Below are positions 25,839 to 34,663 of a stretch of DNA of 64,000 bases, piece after piece. Every line of letters begins with the position of its first letter. The first letter of the stretch is position 1. The position numbers were made by a program, and so were the translations under genes. This stretch comes from Bacteroidota bacterium. Lineage in GTDB: Bacteria; Bacteroidota; Bacteroidia; Bacteroidales; Lentimicrobiaceae. The DNA is taken from positions 1 through 64,000 of the forward strand of contig JAEZDY010000023.1 in the NCBI GenBank assembly GCA_023417935.1, given 5' to 3'. The notes under the pieces were generated by a model, which was not told the DNA's origin, made no database searches, and saw only the letters and a program-made list of their open reading frames with translations.

Positions 25839-25885
25839 AATCAGCAAGGTTCCTCCTTCGTCGGAATGATTGGGTGTAATCTAAT

Positions 25886-26614
25886 TTACTTCAGCACATT
25901 CACATTATGATAATATGGCAGCCATGACTGGCAGCAATAATATCTGGTATTAAAAATACTTACTCTAATGGAAACCAGCAGACCGTTTATTTCTTCGTAG
26001 TCAAAATACTTGACAAATGCTGTTAATGAGGTGTTTTCCTTTATGTATATTGTTTTATACACTCCAAAGTCATAATAGAGCCTGTCAGGATTATATTGTA
26101 TGGTTGCATTTAATGCTGCATCACGAAATAGTCCATAATAAGGCGTACGTAATGAAAGTCCTGCCAGGAAAGAAAAATGACTGTGTTCATTGTCCAGATA
26201 CTCAGAATAAGAGGCTCCATAATTAAATGAATGATCTCTCCATTCATTTGAAAGCAGAACTCTGTATTGGTTAAAAAATATGCCTGCTTCAGCATAATCA
26301 ATATTAGTGTTGGCCAAATGAAGATTGTCGGGCAGAAACCTTCCTTTAAACAATAAGCCTTTGTTTAATGAAATCTCATATCCCCTGTTCTCCTGCAGAT
26401 TACTCCAGTATTTAAAACCGGCATTAAGGTGAAAGTCCACCTTTGAGATCCTTTGCAACGAATAGTTAGCGATGAATCCTACAGGCGCATTGTACATTTC
26501 GCCTAGATATCCAAAATCCAAAACATGCTTAACCGGCTTATCAGGCTGTGGATCCTGGCCAAATATTTCTGCCGAAATGAAAAGCATCAATATCAATGTA
26601 AAAAAGCGCATCAT
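25886..26614 (-). CDS. Exported protein, probable outer-membrane beta-barrel
   Basis: A 242-residue protein with a Sec signal peptide (MMRFFTLILMLFISAEIFGQ). After cleavage the sequence alternates polar and hydrophobic or aromatic residues with many Tyr and Phe (FLAGLSLRTPYYGLF, ALNATIQYNPDRLYYDFGVY), as in outer-membrane beta-barrels. No family was recognised. The C-terminus (YYCCQSWLPYYHNVNVLK) does not end in the usual barrel aromatic. It is 32 nt downstream of the MBL-fold gene and possibly cotranscribed. It starts a stretch of genes of uncertain function that look accessory. Confidence 0.65.
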   Translation of the reverse strand: MMRFFTLILMLFISAEIFGQDPQPDKPVKHVLDFGYLGEMYNAPVGFIANYSLQRISKVDFHLNAGFKYWSNLQENRGYEISLNKGLLFKGRFLPDNLHLANTNIDYAEAGIFFNQYRVLLSNEWRDHSFNYGASYSEYLDNEHSHFSFLAGLSLRTPYYGLFRDAALNATIQYNPDRLYYDFGVYKTIYIKENTSLTAFVKYFDYEEINGLLVSIRVSIFNTRYYCCQSWLPYYHNVNVLK

Positions 26615-26646
26615 TTCAATGATTTTATGGTTTACAACTCCTGAGT

Positions 26647-27342
26647 TTAAAGATTCAATGAACCAGAGATTGTAATTCTCTCGCCTGGTTTGTTCAACAA
26701 CTTTATTCTAGGGTTATTATCCTCCGATGTGATGTGATGGCGGGGAGCAATGTGGTAAATTGCAAACATCATACTAACATCACTCAGTTTAATCCCTTTT
26801 TCCTTTGCATCCGTTATTATCCAAACTGGAATAAATGCCCATTCAATATCCTTAAAGGTAGCAATGGTTTCTGCGTGTTCGGTATCCCCTGAGATAAATA
26901 ATTTCTTGTTGTGCCAGGTAATCAGATAGGAACAATGATTAATAGAATACAGGTGTTTTGTCTTAAAAGCTTCAATGTGGAAGTCTTTTATTCTATCATT
27001 GAGATTTAAAAGTTCTTTTTTGTTCCAGGGGCTATATATTTCCCCATCACGTTTCTTCGCCAATTTTTTAACCAGTTTTCCGGAATAATGGTCAGCATGC
27101 TTGTGAGTATAAATAAAGATTGGATTGCTCTTTACGCTGTCGAGTTCGGATAAATCATATTCCATTAAATTGTAAGCACCTGATTCGTATGGAAAATCAA
27201 TATAAATATTCGAATTTCCATCAGTTAAATAGAGACCGCAATTGCCAATAAACTCAATTTTTATTTCGGAAATTTGACTTGAAGCTACAATCGAAACACA
27301 CATTAGTGCCAGGAAGCCTACAAATTTTAATATATTATTCAT
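26647..27342 (-). CDS. Exported metallo-beta-lactamase-fold hydrolase
   Basis: A 231-residue protein with a signal peptide (LKFVGFLALMCVSIVASSQ). The MBL metal motif THKHADH (HxHxDH) is followed by SINHCSY and a second-metal motif SGDTEH; a further His lies in APRHHITSE. The fold is closest to UlaG/RomA-like MBL enzymes rather than beta-lactamases. It is probably periplasmic. The substrate is unknown. The coding region is more AT-rich than the core genes around it. Confidence 0.75.
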   Translation of the reverse strand: MNNILKFVGFLALMCVSIVASSQISEIKIEFIGNCGLYLTDGNSNIYIDFPYESGAYNLMEYDLSELDSVKSNPIFIYTHKHADHYSGKLVKKLAKKRDGEIYSPWNKKELLNLNDRIKDFHIEAFKTKHLYSINHCSYLITWHNKKLFISGDTEHAETIATFKDIEWAFIPVWIITDAKEKGIKLSDVSMMFAIYHIAPRHHITSEDNNPRIKLLNKPGERITISGSLNL

Positions 27343-27503
27343 AATCGGTTGTTTATTAACAAGTTAACCTCCTCAACTGCTTATCAGTTTATTACGCTTC
27401 CAACAAGTTCGTTAAATATCGATTACCTACAGTTACAGTTGAAATAATGGCACTAACCACCTCGTTTTGCAACTACTTCTTGTCATTTTATTTCAATTAT
27501 TCT

Positions 27504-28400
27504 TTATTCAATATTTATTACATTATCGGAAGTTACTGTTGTTGACTGTAGGCTATAAATTACCCAACCTGTTCCATGGATTCTTGAAGCAGTCAGTGTT
27601 TCATTTACTAATTCTTTTAAATCTTCCCGTTTAGGCGGATCAACTTTCATATTCTTTGCCATTGTTGTCAAGAAGTTAAATGTGGCATTGGTCAACTGCT
27701 CCTTATTTACTTCTTGTGTTGCTCTCATAATAAAGTTATTGTCCTCTTCATTAATCTCGTCAAGGTAAACTGTGAAGTCACAGTCAAATGGTTCTTTCCC
27801 ATAAAGGTTAGGCACTTTTAATGTCCCTTCTAAAACTTCTCCTAATTTATATTTAGCACCGTGGAAAGTATGAAATTGTTGAATGTCCTTAATTGAAGCT
27901 GATTCAATAGCTTCTCTTGTCGTGTAGGTTGCTTCAATTTGTTTGATGATTTTGTCCATTTCTGGAATATCTTTATAGTCCTTTCTTAAAGTTGAAGTTG
28001 CTTTTTGGATAAAATCTTTAATCTCTTTCCAATTCAAGACTTCAACAAATACTCCTAGCTCATCAGTCTTGAAAATTACTTTCATATCTTTAGTGATATT
28101 CATAAGTTTTTGAACTGTTGAATTCTGACTATTTGTCGTAATATTTTTATAGAGCCATTCTATTGTGTATGACTTATCATCGGCATTTAACACTGTGATT
28201 TCAACGTCATAAGTGTTAATTTCTCTTGAGGTCGTATCAGTACCTATAATTTTAATACTTTCTGCTATTACAGAATAGTTTTGTTTTTCTCCCTTTTCCC
28301 AGTATGTTATGACTTGAGCTGTTGAGTCAGCCATATTTATTTGTCCAAAAGTTGTCAGTCCTATTAGCAGGAAAAATGTTGTCAAAATTCGATTCCTCAT
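27504..28400 (-). CDS. Exported protein of unknown function
   Basis: A 298-residue protein with a clear Sec signal peptide (MRNRILTTFFLLIGLTTFGQ). The mature part is hydrophilic, with predicted mixed alpha/beta content, many Thr and Glu residues and no recognised motif. A central Lys/Asp/Glu-rich helical segment (about 115-170) may mediate interactions. It stands alone, 103 nt from the MBL-fold gene when its own terminal region is excluded, and the codons are AT-rich like those of its neighbours. It has no lipobox and no type IX sorting tail. Confidence 0.6.
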   Translation of the reverse strand: MRNRILTTFFLLIGLTTFGQINMADSTAQVITYWEKGEKQNYSVIAESIKIIGTDTTSREINTYDVEITVLNADDKSYTIEWLYKNITTNSQNSTVQKLMNITKDMKVIFKTDELGVFVEVLNWKEIKDFIQKATSTLRKDYKDIPEMDKIIKQIEATYTTREAIESASIKDIQQFHTFHGAKYKLGEVLEGTLKVPNLYGKEPFDCDFTVYLDEINEEDNNFIMRATQEVNKEQLTNATFNFLTTMAKNMKVDPPKREDLKELVNETLTASRIHGTGWVIYSLQSTTVTSDNVINIE

Positions 28401-28566
28401 CAGTAACTAAGAATTAAGTCCTTTGCATTTAGTTGAATTAATCTTTAAACCTAAGTTGAAATTAATCAACCCAATCATAGTGGGATCACTTGAATATAAA
28501 GTATGTAAGTAATGGAAATATTTTTTCATGCGACTGCAATTGCGCCAAACAACTGGTGTGTGCTTT

Positions 28567-28848
28567 TTATGTACTCGTTAAAATGTAAATAATAACAATT
28601 GAGAATATAGACCATAATAAGAGATAAAGAAATTTTGAAGCCACTTGAAATTCATCTTTATACCACAAATATAATGATGTGATCGGAATTAAAATAATAG
28701 TAAGAATCATTGGTAACCAAAGAATTTCAAAAATTGCTCCAACTATCGCATAGCGATAGACATTTGTACTTTGACCAATAAACCACACAGTCATTGCGAT
28801 AAGATTGATTAGTAATAGGAATATAAATAAGCCTTTTCTTTTTAACAT
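28567..28848 (-). CDS. Small membrane protein, second gene of an overlapping pair
   Basis: A 93-residue protein with three predicted membrane spans: about 8-26, 33-60 (containing AIFEILWLPMILTIILIPIT) and 72-90. No family recognised. Its ATG (28846-28848) overlaps the last codons of the preceding small ORF by 7 nt, so translation is probably coupled. The pairing of a small soluble protein with a small multi-span membrane protein is seen in immunity and signalling modules, but there is no direct evidence for such a role. Confidence 0.55.
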   Translation of the reverse strand: MLKRKGLFIFLLLINLIAMTVWFIGQSTNVYRYAIVGAIFEILWLPMILTIILIPITSLYLWYKDEFQVASKFLYLLLWSIFSIVIIYILTST

Positions 28849-29036
28849 ACGCTTAAATTAGCATATAGCATTTCAACCTCAGCGGGTTCAATAGTATATG
28901 AATATTCGTAATCAGAATCACCCCAAGCATCTTCTACCGTTTTTCCTATATCATAGCCATCAAAAACCAGTTGGTTGCCATCGAAGTATAACTCCATGGA
29001 TTGTAAATACGTATCTACTAACTTCCCCTCAAGCAA
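28842..29036 (-). CDS. Small acidic protein, possibly 5'-truncated
   Basis: A 64-residue acidic ORF. No ATG exists upstream of TTG 29036 before an in-frame stop at 29058-29060. The first ATG (28997) would remove 13 residues (LVDTYLQSM...) that read smoothly into the rest. It contains the segment WGDSDYEYSYTI, which I recall from small uncharacterised proteins in several phyla. It may use a TTG start or be the remnant of a longer gene cut at its 5' end. It overlaps the next gene by 7 nt. Confidence 0.45.
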   Translation of the reverse strand: MLEGKLVDTYLQSMELYFDGNQLVFDGYDIGKTVEDAWGDSDYEYSYTIEPAEVEMLYANLSVC

Positions 29037-29536
29037 ATATATAAAGAAGTATTTAATTTAAAAAATTGCGTTAAGAAAGTTGGCAGGAGGATGGTAATTT
29101 AAGTCCTCAATCTCAATATTACAGCACACCGCTTATAAATTATGTATTAAAACTTTAGCATCAGGAATGGTTTATTTTGCGATTTATAGTTTGGATAGAT
29201 TTGAATTTCGTTCACTTCTTCCAAATAGCAACCTAATATTACGTATATTGTAACATTGTACAATGTATAAGCATATATTAGGTTGATACTAGGTTGCTAT
29301 TAGGTTGTAATAAGGTTGAAGGTAAGGGAAATTAAATTAATTTGATCTTTCGGGGGGCTTCCTTAACAACATGGCGAGGTGGTATCATCGTATTCACATG
29401 ACACGGAAATAGCATCAGTTAAAACCAGTTGTTATTGATTGTCATCCCCTTTGGGTAAGAACCATAAGATTTAGAGACACAATGCTTGTAAGAAAGGAAA
29501 ATGGGAATAATAACGTCCTTAGGATCGTTACAAAAA
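29037..29536. other. 500-bp spacer with repeat array, no gene seen
   Basis: No ORF with coding character was found on either strand. The central part carries the AGGTTG array described separately. The part 29341-29536 shows no recognisable structure and could be decayed coding sequence. Confidence 0.7.
29229..29318. repeat. Phased AGGTTG repeats with inverted copy and central palindrome
   Basis: AGGTTG occurs at 29280, 29291, 29302 and 29313, exactly every 11 bp. An inverted copy, CAACCTAATAT (29229-29239), is the perfect reverse complement of ATATTAGGTTG (29275-29285). Between these arms lies the perfect 14-bp palindrome ACATTGTACAATGT (29253-29266). One-turn spacing suggests a protein-binding array (operator, iteron or recombinase accessory sites). 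The role is unknown. Confidence 0.85.
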
Positions 29537-31219
29537 CTACTTTACTACCTTCCTCGTAAAACTCCTGGTCCCATCAGAAATCTGGATAAAATATATTCCA
29601 TTGGGCAGTAAGCCGAGGTCTTCAAACTTTATTCTGTTGATGCCTTGTGTTAGGGTGGCGGGTTTGTTGGTTTTGATGACCATGCCCATGGAGTTGATTA
29701 GCCTGACTTCGGTTTGGGCGGTAGCGTGGGTGTAGAACTCAGAGATTATGAAATCACTGAATGGATTGGGGTAGCTTTTTATGGTATTGTCAGCAAGTGC
29801 CTCGCTGATATTGCCTACCAGCAGTGAGTTGGCGACTACAAAATCAGGTATACCCCACCCTGTGAGATTGTCGGGGTTTGATGATTTATTGCCACTTTGT
29901 TTGATGGCATTGTATATTTCCATGTTGGTATATGTGGGATTGGCTTGCCACAGACAAGCTGCCGCACCACTCATTATGGGCGAGGAAAATGAAGTACCAC
30001 TGGCAGCAGCAATACCTGAAGGTACAATGGCCACAATAGCCTCATAACCCTGCGCTACAACATCTGGCTTAATTCTTCCATCGGCTGTTGGTCCTGTGGA
30101 ACTAAAGTAGGCATATTGTCCCATATAGTTCACTGCTCCTACAGTTAGTACACTGTCGCCATCAGCAGGCGCAGAAATGTATCTCCATGGGTTTCCACCT
30201 TCGTTGCCGGCACTATTGATCACCAGCATTCCTTTTTTAGCGGCCATATCAGCGCCTATTGTAATTGGGGTGGTATTGCCGTCCATATCTTCGTAGGTAT
30301 GATCTTCGAGGGGGTTATCAAAGCGAGTATAACCAAGTGATGTATTGAGTACATCAATACCCAGTGAATCAGCGTATTCAGCAGCTTGTACCCAATAAAA
30401 CTCTTCCATAAGGTACTCAGCAGTAGCATCTTCTGTCCTGAAAAGGTAATAAGAAGCATGTGGGGCAGTGCCTACAATTTGTCCTGGTAAATTGGCACCC
30501 ATTGTTGACAATACCATAGTCCCGTGTGTACTCAGGTTGTTATTGTATACATTATTACCCGGTTGTACGAAATCGCGGGTGCCGAGTATCTTATTACCGG
30601 CACGCAGACTGTCGAACACAACCATAGTATTTACGCTGTTAAAACCTGCATCAATCACAGCAATGGTAATGCCGTTGCCGGTATATCCCTGGTTGTGTAG
30701 TTGGTCGATCTTTAACATTTGAGCCTGGTTAGCAGAAGGCCCGTAATTAAATCCCAAACTCTTATAATTCGCATATTTGTCAAGGTCAATCTTTTGATAT
30801 TTCTCACGGGTGAAGAACTGTTTAAAAGACTGCTTTTCCTTACTTTCCTCTATAACTTTCGATTGTCTCACATCCTTCACAAAGCTAAGACCTTTTATTT
30901 TATTAATATGTTGATCATCATCAACATACGCAATGGCAATATTCAACCATTTAGATGTATAAAATATCGCTGCACCATTGTTTTTGATTTCATTGATATA
31001 ATCGGGATTAACAGGAAGATCAGTTTCATCAAGCGGTATTTGCTGCAAAAGACGCCTCTCTATGGCTCTGTCAGAAAGGAAAGTCGTAGGATTCGATATG
31101 CTATAGCTGGGTGATTGTCCTTTATCCTTGAATTTGATTATGTAAGTTTCCCGGGTGTTCTGGGCAAACATGATGATTGAAATAAGGGTAAAAGATATTA
31201 CAGATAGAATTTTTTTCAT
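29537..31219 (-). CDS. S8 (subtilisin-like) serine protease with type IX secretion tail
   Basis: A 560-residue secreted protease. The signal peptide is MKKILSVISFTLISIIMFAQ, followed by a propeptide. The subtilase triad is Asp in ITIAVIDAGFN, His232 in STHGTMVL and Ser410 in GTSFSSPIMSG; Asn in INSAGNEG forms the oxyanion hole. The last 75 or so residues are a type A T9SS sorting domain, starting SYPNPFSDF and ending GIYFIQISDGTRSFTRKVVK. It should cross the outer membrane through the type IX system and be released or surface-anchored. It is monocistronic as far as can be seen and shows the host carries a type IX secretion system. Confidence 0.93.
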   Translation of the reverse strand: MKKILSVISFTLISIIMFAQNTRETYIIKFKDKGQSPSYSISNPTTFLSDRAIERRLLQQIPLDETDLPVNPDYINEIKNNGAAIFYTSKWLNIAIAYVDDDQHINKIKGLSFVKDVRQSKVIEESKEKQSFKQFFTREKYQKIDLDKYANYKSLGFNYGPSANQAQMLKIDQLHNQGYTGNGITIAVIDAGFNSVNTMVVFDSLRAGNKILGTRDFVQPGNNVYNNNLSTHGTMVLSTMGANLPGQIVGTAPHASYYLFRTEDATAEYLMEEFYWVQAAEYADSLGIDVLNTSLGYTRFDNPLEDHTYEDMDGNTTPITIGADMAAKKGMLVINSAGNEGGNPWRYISAPADGDSVLTVGAVNYMGQYAYFSSTGPTADGRIKPDVVAQGYEAIVAIVPSGIAAASGTSFSSPIMSGAAACLWQANPTYTNMEIYNAIKQSGNKSSNPDNLTGWGIPDFVVANSLLVGNISEALADNTIKSYPNPFSDFIISEFYTHATAQTEVRLINSMGMVIKTNKPATLTQGINRIKFEDLGLLPNGIYFIQISDGTRSFTRKVVK

Positions 31220-31294
31220 TATTATGGTTTAATTACGAGAACATTAACAAAATCAACGGATTAATAGTTTACAAAAATGCAAAATTCCTGAATA

Positions 31295-32272
31295 CTACCG
31301 ACGTTGGTTAATATAATTTGAAGCTCTAATAAAACGGTGTTTTCCGGACATATCGTTCAATAGAGATACATCTTCAAAGCCACTGCCGGTGAACAACTCC
31401 AGCATGTTAGAGCCTTCGCTCTCATTAATTTCAAACCACAGGTTACCGCCCGGCTTCAGGTTGTGATGTGCGAAATTTACAATTGACCTGTAGTACAACA
31501 GTGGGTCATTATCATCTACAAACAGTGCCAGATGCGGCTCATGCAGGGTAACATTGGCTGACATAACTTCCATTTCTGACCTTTTTACATAAGGTGGGTT
31601 GCTTACTATCAGGTCAAAATTGAGGTTTGCAGGTTGGTTGGTTGGTTGTTCGTAAAATAGTTTATACAGCTGTTCATTCGGATGCTGATTAGGCTGATAA
31701 TTAGCCTGTTTCTGGAAAGATTCTTTCTTTTTGGATGCATTCGCTGGATCCCAATGAAGGATATCAGCTTTCAGGAAATCAACTTTCAACTTATTCTTAT
31801 GTGCATTAGCTGCAGCGGTATCAAGCGCATGCTGTGAAATATCAATTGCCGTAACTATTGCCTTTGGCAGAAGTGCTGCCAATGCAATGGCAATAGCGCC
31901 ACTTCCGGTGCCTATATCGAGTATCCGGTATGGTTGATTCTTATCGGTTTCGCTCACTATCTTCATCACCATTTCCTCTGTTTCAGGGCGGGGAATCAGC
32001 ACATGGGGGTTAACGTCAAGCTCAAGATCGCAGAACCATGCCTTGCCGGTTATGTACTGAACAGGCACTTGTTCCTTCAGTTGCCTGACACTGCGGTGAA
32101 CAGCATCGGCCAATTCATCGCCGGCTTCTTCCCTGTAAACAGGCAATAACTCAGTCATGCTTCGTCCGGTCAATGCTGTGAAAAGATAACGCTGTAGCGC
32201 CACCGCTTCCCTATCGCCGTATAGCGGAGTCAATTCTTTTACAATTAAAGCTGCAAGCTGATGGTAAGTCAT
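31295..32272 (-). CDS. prmC: Release factor glutamine methyltransferase PrmC
   Basis: A 325-residue enzyme that methylates the GGQ glutamine of release factors. The N-terminal domain ends in VLIPRPETEEM, the SAM loop is ILDIGTGSGAIAIAL, and the catalytic NPPY lies in DLIVSNPPYVKR. It is longer than the usual 280 or so residues because of a Gln/Asn-rich insertion just before the NPPY strand (KKKESFQKQANYQPNQHPNE onward, about 35 residues). The DNA of the insertion includes four GGTT units (31632-31647). The insertion lies in a loop, so activity is probably kept. prfA is not adjacent. Confidence 0.93.
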   Translation of the reverse strand: MTYHQLAALIVKELTPLYGDREAVALQRYLFTALTGRSMTELLPVYREEAGDELADAVHRSVRQLKEQVPVQYITGKAWFCDLELDVNPHVLIPRPETEEMVMKIVSETDKNQPYRILDIGTGSGAIAIALAALLPKAIVTAIDISQHALDTAAANAHKNKLKVDFLKADILHWDPANASKKKESFQKQANYQPNQHPNEQLYKLFYEQPTNQPANLNFDLIVSNPPYVKRSEMEVMSANVTLHEPHLALFVDDNDPLLYYRSIVNFAHHNLKPGGNLWFEINESEGSNMLELFTGSGFEDVSLLNDMSGKHRFIRASNYINQRR

Positions 32273-32416
32273 ATGAATACCCTTATTTTTGCCGGTTACA
32301 AAAATAAACGTTCTTTAGTCAGCAATCGTCCTTTATTTTCTGGTGGATAATTGCTGACAAATACTTGTTTTTAGAAGTCAATTGTGCAAAAAACTGTGTT
32401 GGTACAACTTTATAAT

Positions 32417-33262
32417 ATGGAGCTTGTAATATCTGCTGTAGCCGGAAAGTCGAGTACCTGGTATCTGCTATCAGATAAGGACAACTCTCCGCTTGAGCAC
32501 CACCTTTACACCCATGCACACCTGCCTGCCATCAGGGAAGGTGAATGGTTTAAACCGGTGGTGGAATACGACCGATCAGGTATCCTCAAGGAGATAACCA
32601 ACAATCAGTTGATGGTGGTATTGTACTTCTACCTGAATGACAATTCCCGATCGGCTACCATAATGAAACAATGGCTGCTTGACGTTGGATGCAATGAAGC
32701 ACAGGCGGAGAGTCTTACAGAAACTATATACATTGCCAGGCTTGAAAAAGAAGGTTTAGCAGATAAAACCTTAATTATAAATACATTGATGCAGAGTACC
32801 CTTGCAGAAATGCTTTCAAATATGGGAGTTGGAGAGGGCATAAGCTGGAGCTTTGATCTGCTTCCGTTTACCAACAACAACAGTCGTAGCAATTATAAGG
32901 TGCTGAATCTCTCAACAGTAGAAGAAACAGCAATGCTTATTGAAGATCACCACTGTATTATTGCAGGCTACACTGTTGACATGACCTCTTTTACAGAACT
33001 CATTTGTGGAGAGAATGAACCATTGGCAGGTCAATTGAGTGCATTAGTACCACTTCACCTGCGCGACCACTACTCAGCAGGCCGGTTGTTTATTGAGCAC
33101 CCACAAGTAGAAGCGCTGCTACTGGTAAACAGGTTCAGCAGCATTGAACATTATGGGTTAGGAAACACAGGGCAATTAACCCAATTTAGTGGGATCTCTC
33201 AATTATCTCACAACCCCCGGAACACTCTTCCATTTTACCTCAAATTGATTAAAAAACTATAA
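32417..33262 (+). CDS. Conserved-looking protein of unknown function
   Basis: A 281-residue soluble protein from ATG 32417 (MELVISAVAG); an in-frame GTG at 32384 would add 11 residues. No signal peptide or membrane span. The N-terminus resembles an RNase-H/actin-like strand pair (ISAVAGKSSTWYLLSD) but no motif is certain. A DUF3822-type protein was considered and not supported. It is divergent from prmC and 5 nt upstream of an EamA transporter gene in the same direction, so the two are probably cotranscribed. Confidence 0.6.
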   Translation: MELVISAVAGKSSTWYLLSDKDNSPLEHHLYTHAHLPAIREGEWFKPVVEYDRSGILKEITNNQLMVVLYFYLNDNSRSATIMKQWLLDVGCNEAQAESLTETIYIARLEKEGLADKTLIINTLMQSTLAEMLSNMGVGEGISWSFDLLPFTNNNSRSNYKVLNLSTVEETAMLIEDHHCIIAGYTVDMTSFTELICGENEPLAGQLSALVPLHLRDHYSAGRLFIEHPQVEALLLVNRFSSIEHYGLGNTGQLTQFSGISQLSHNPRNTLPFYLKLIKKL

Positions 33263-33267
33263 CTCCT

Positions 33268-34125
33268 ATGCACTTCCTGATCCTCGCGATGCTTGCATCA
33301 ACATCCATTTTGATCTGCTTCAAGATATTCGACAAGCTTAAAGTTGATACAATCACGGCCATTACTGTCAACTATCTGGTTGGTGCAACACTTGGTTTTA
33401 TGTCACTTACCCGTGTGGAGGGAATGATGATAAGTCGTGCGCCCTGGTTTTTTATTGCCATACTGATGGGCTTTATACTAATTGCAGGTTTTATACTATT
33501 TGCAATTTCAACCCGACAGGCGGGTATAGCCATTACATCAATAAGCAGCAGGGTTTCGGTTATCTTTTCAGTACTGCTGGGAATATTTGTTTTTAGCGAC
33601 AGCATGGGAATTGTTAAAATTGCAGGTTTTGTACTTGCCATCGTAGCTCTGATACTGATTTTTAGCAGAGAAAAGAATTCAAAAATATCACCGGCAACTA
33701 TTTACATTCCGCTGTTGGTATTTATTTTATCGGGTATGAACGACAGTACGCTCAAAATTGCACAGCACTATTACATGAAAAGCACTCAGGTAGATTATAT
33801 AAGCTTTGCTGCCACTTCTTTTTTTTGGGCTTTCATACTGAGCGTACCTTTAATTATATATCACTTTATCAGTAAACGGCTTGGTATTAATCTTAAAAGT
33901 GTAATTGCCGGAATAATCCTGGGCACGCTTAACTGGGCATCAATATACCTGATGTTGAACGGTCTTAGTGTTATGGAAGTGTCATTGTTCTTTCCTATCC
34001 TTAACATTGGAGTGGTTACTATGGCAACTGTTACAGGCTATTACATTTTTAAGGAGAAGTTACGCATGATAAATGTTATAGGCATTGCTACTGCTGTTGT
34101 TGCTATTGTTTTAATTACTTATTGA
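33268..34125 (+). CDS. EamA/DMT-family membrane transporter
   Basis: A 285-residue protein with about ten hydrophobic spans in two similar halves, the layout of drug/metabolite (EamA) transporters. The second half ends with FPILNIGVVTMATVTGYYIFKEKL, where an inner-membrane carrier of this family typically has its FKE(K/R) loop before the last span. The substrate is unknown. It follows the unknown gene by 5 nt and precedes a HIT protein gene by 67 nt. Confidence 0.8.
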   Translation: MHFLILAMLASTSILICFKIFDKLKVDTITAITVNYLVGATLGFMSLTRVEGMMISRAPWFFIAILMGFILIAGFILFAISTRQAGIAITSISSRVSVIFSVLLGIFVFSDSMGIVKIAGFVLAIVALILIFSREKNSKISPATIYIPLLVFILSGMNDSTLKIAQHYYMKSTQVDYISFAATSFFWAFILSVPLIIYHFISKRLGINLKSVIAGIILGTLNWASIYLMLNGLSVMEVSLFFPILNIGVVTMATVTGYYIFKEKLRMINVIGIATAVVAIVLITY

Positions 34126-34192
34126 GTGTAAATGACCTATCGGGTGAACATGATTGTTAACTTTACATCTGATAAATTAAACCGCAGTAAAA

Positions 34193-34663
34193 ATGAATAA
34201 CAATTGTCCGTTTTGTGATCCTGAAGTAGTTAATATTGCCTTTGCTGAAGGATTGGGCTTTTATGCAGTTTACAATCATGCACCTGTAGTTACCGGCCAT
34301 TGTTTGGTTATACCATTCAAACATACAACCGATCTGTTAGCCCTCGACACCAGGGAATATACTAACTTCTTTGCCTTTGCCCGTGAAGTAGTGGTGTTTC
34401 TGAACAGCTATTACAGTACATCAGAGTTTGACATGTCAATTCAACAGGGTGAAAATGCAGGACAGAGTGTAGCACACCTGCATATGCATATACTACCCCG
34501 GAAGGCAAATGATCTTCCGCAAGGAGAGGAATGGTTTCATAAGTTAAACGAGGATGAATTCACTTCGCTTGATTCAACGAAATTCCTGAGTGATGAAGAG
34601 CTGAAGTCAATATCGCGAAAGCTTCGTATAGCCTGGCAAGCGGGGTTAAATAAAAAACAGTGA
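34193..34663 (+). CDS. HIT-family nucleotide hydrolase
   Basis: A 156-residue histidine-triad protein with the catalytic motif HLHMHILPR (HxHxH) and an N-terminal zinc-type CPFC pair. It is closer to the Fhit/bacterial HIT branch that hydrolyses dinucleoside polyphosphates or nucleotide conjugates than to GalT. The substrate is not defined by sequence. The 3' end overlaps the convergent EamA gene by 18 bp. No terminator separates them. Confidence 0.88.
   Translation: MNNNCPFCDPEVVNIAFAEGLGFYAVYNHAPVVTGHCLVIPFKHTTDLLALDTREYTNFFAFAREVVVFLNSYYSTSEFDMSIQQGENAGQSVAHLHMHILPRKANDLPQGEEWFHKLNEDEFTSLDSTKFLSDEELKSISRKLRIAWQAGLNKKQ

Larger units (their letters stand above)
25141..25885. other. Gene-free spacer: AT-rich DNA followed by repeat elements
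   Basis: No convincing gene is present. Bases 25141-25510 are AT-rich with only short direct repeats. From 25561 on the spacer holds several palindromic repeat elements, listed separately. A 77-codon minus-strand frame across 25512-25745 merely translates these repeats. Confidence 0.8.

Noticed and set aside
29241..29266. dif/XerCD site within the AGGTTG region
   Set aside because: The arms do not match dif closely enough and the palindrome spacing differs.
31632..31647. Phase-variation switch in prmC
   Set aside because: Only four repeat units are present and prmC is close to essential; slippage is possible but unproven.
32417..33262. DUF3822 assignment
   Set aside because: The N-terminus is suggestive but the characteristic C-terminal motifs were not found, so it was left as unknown.
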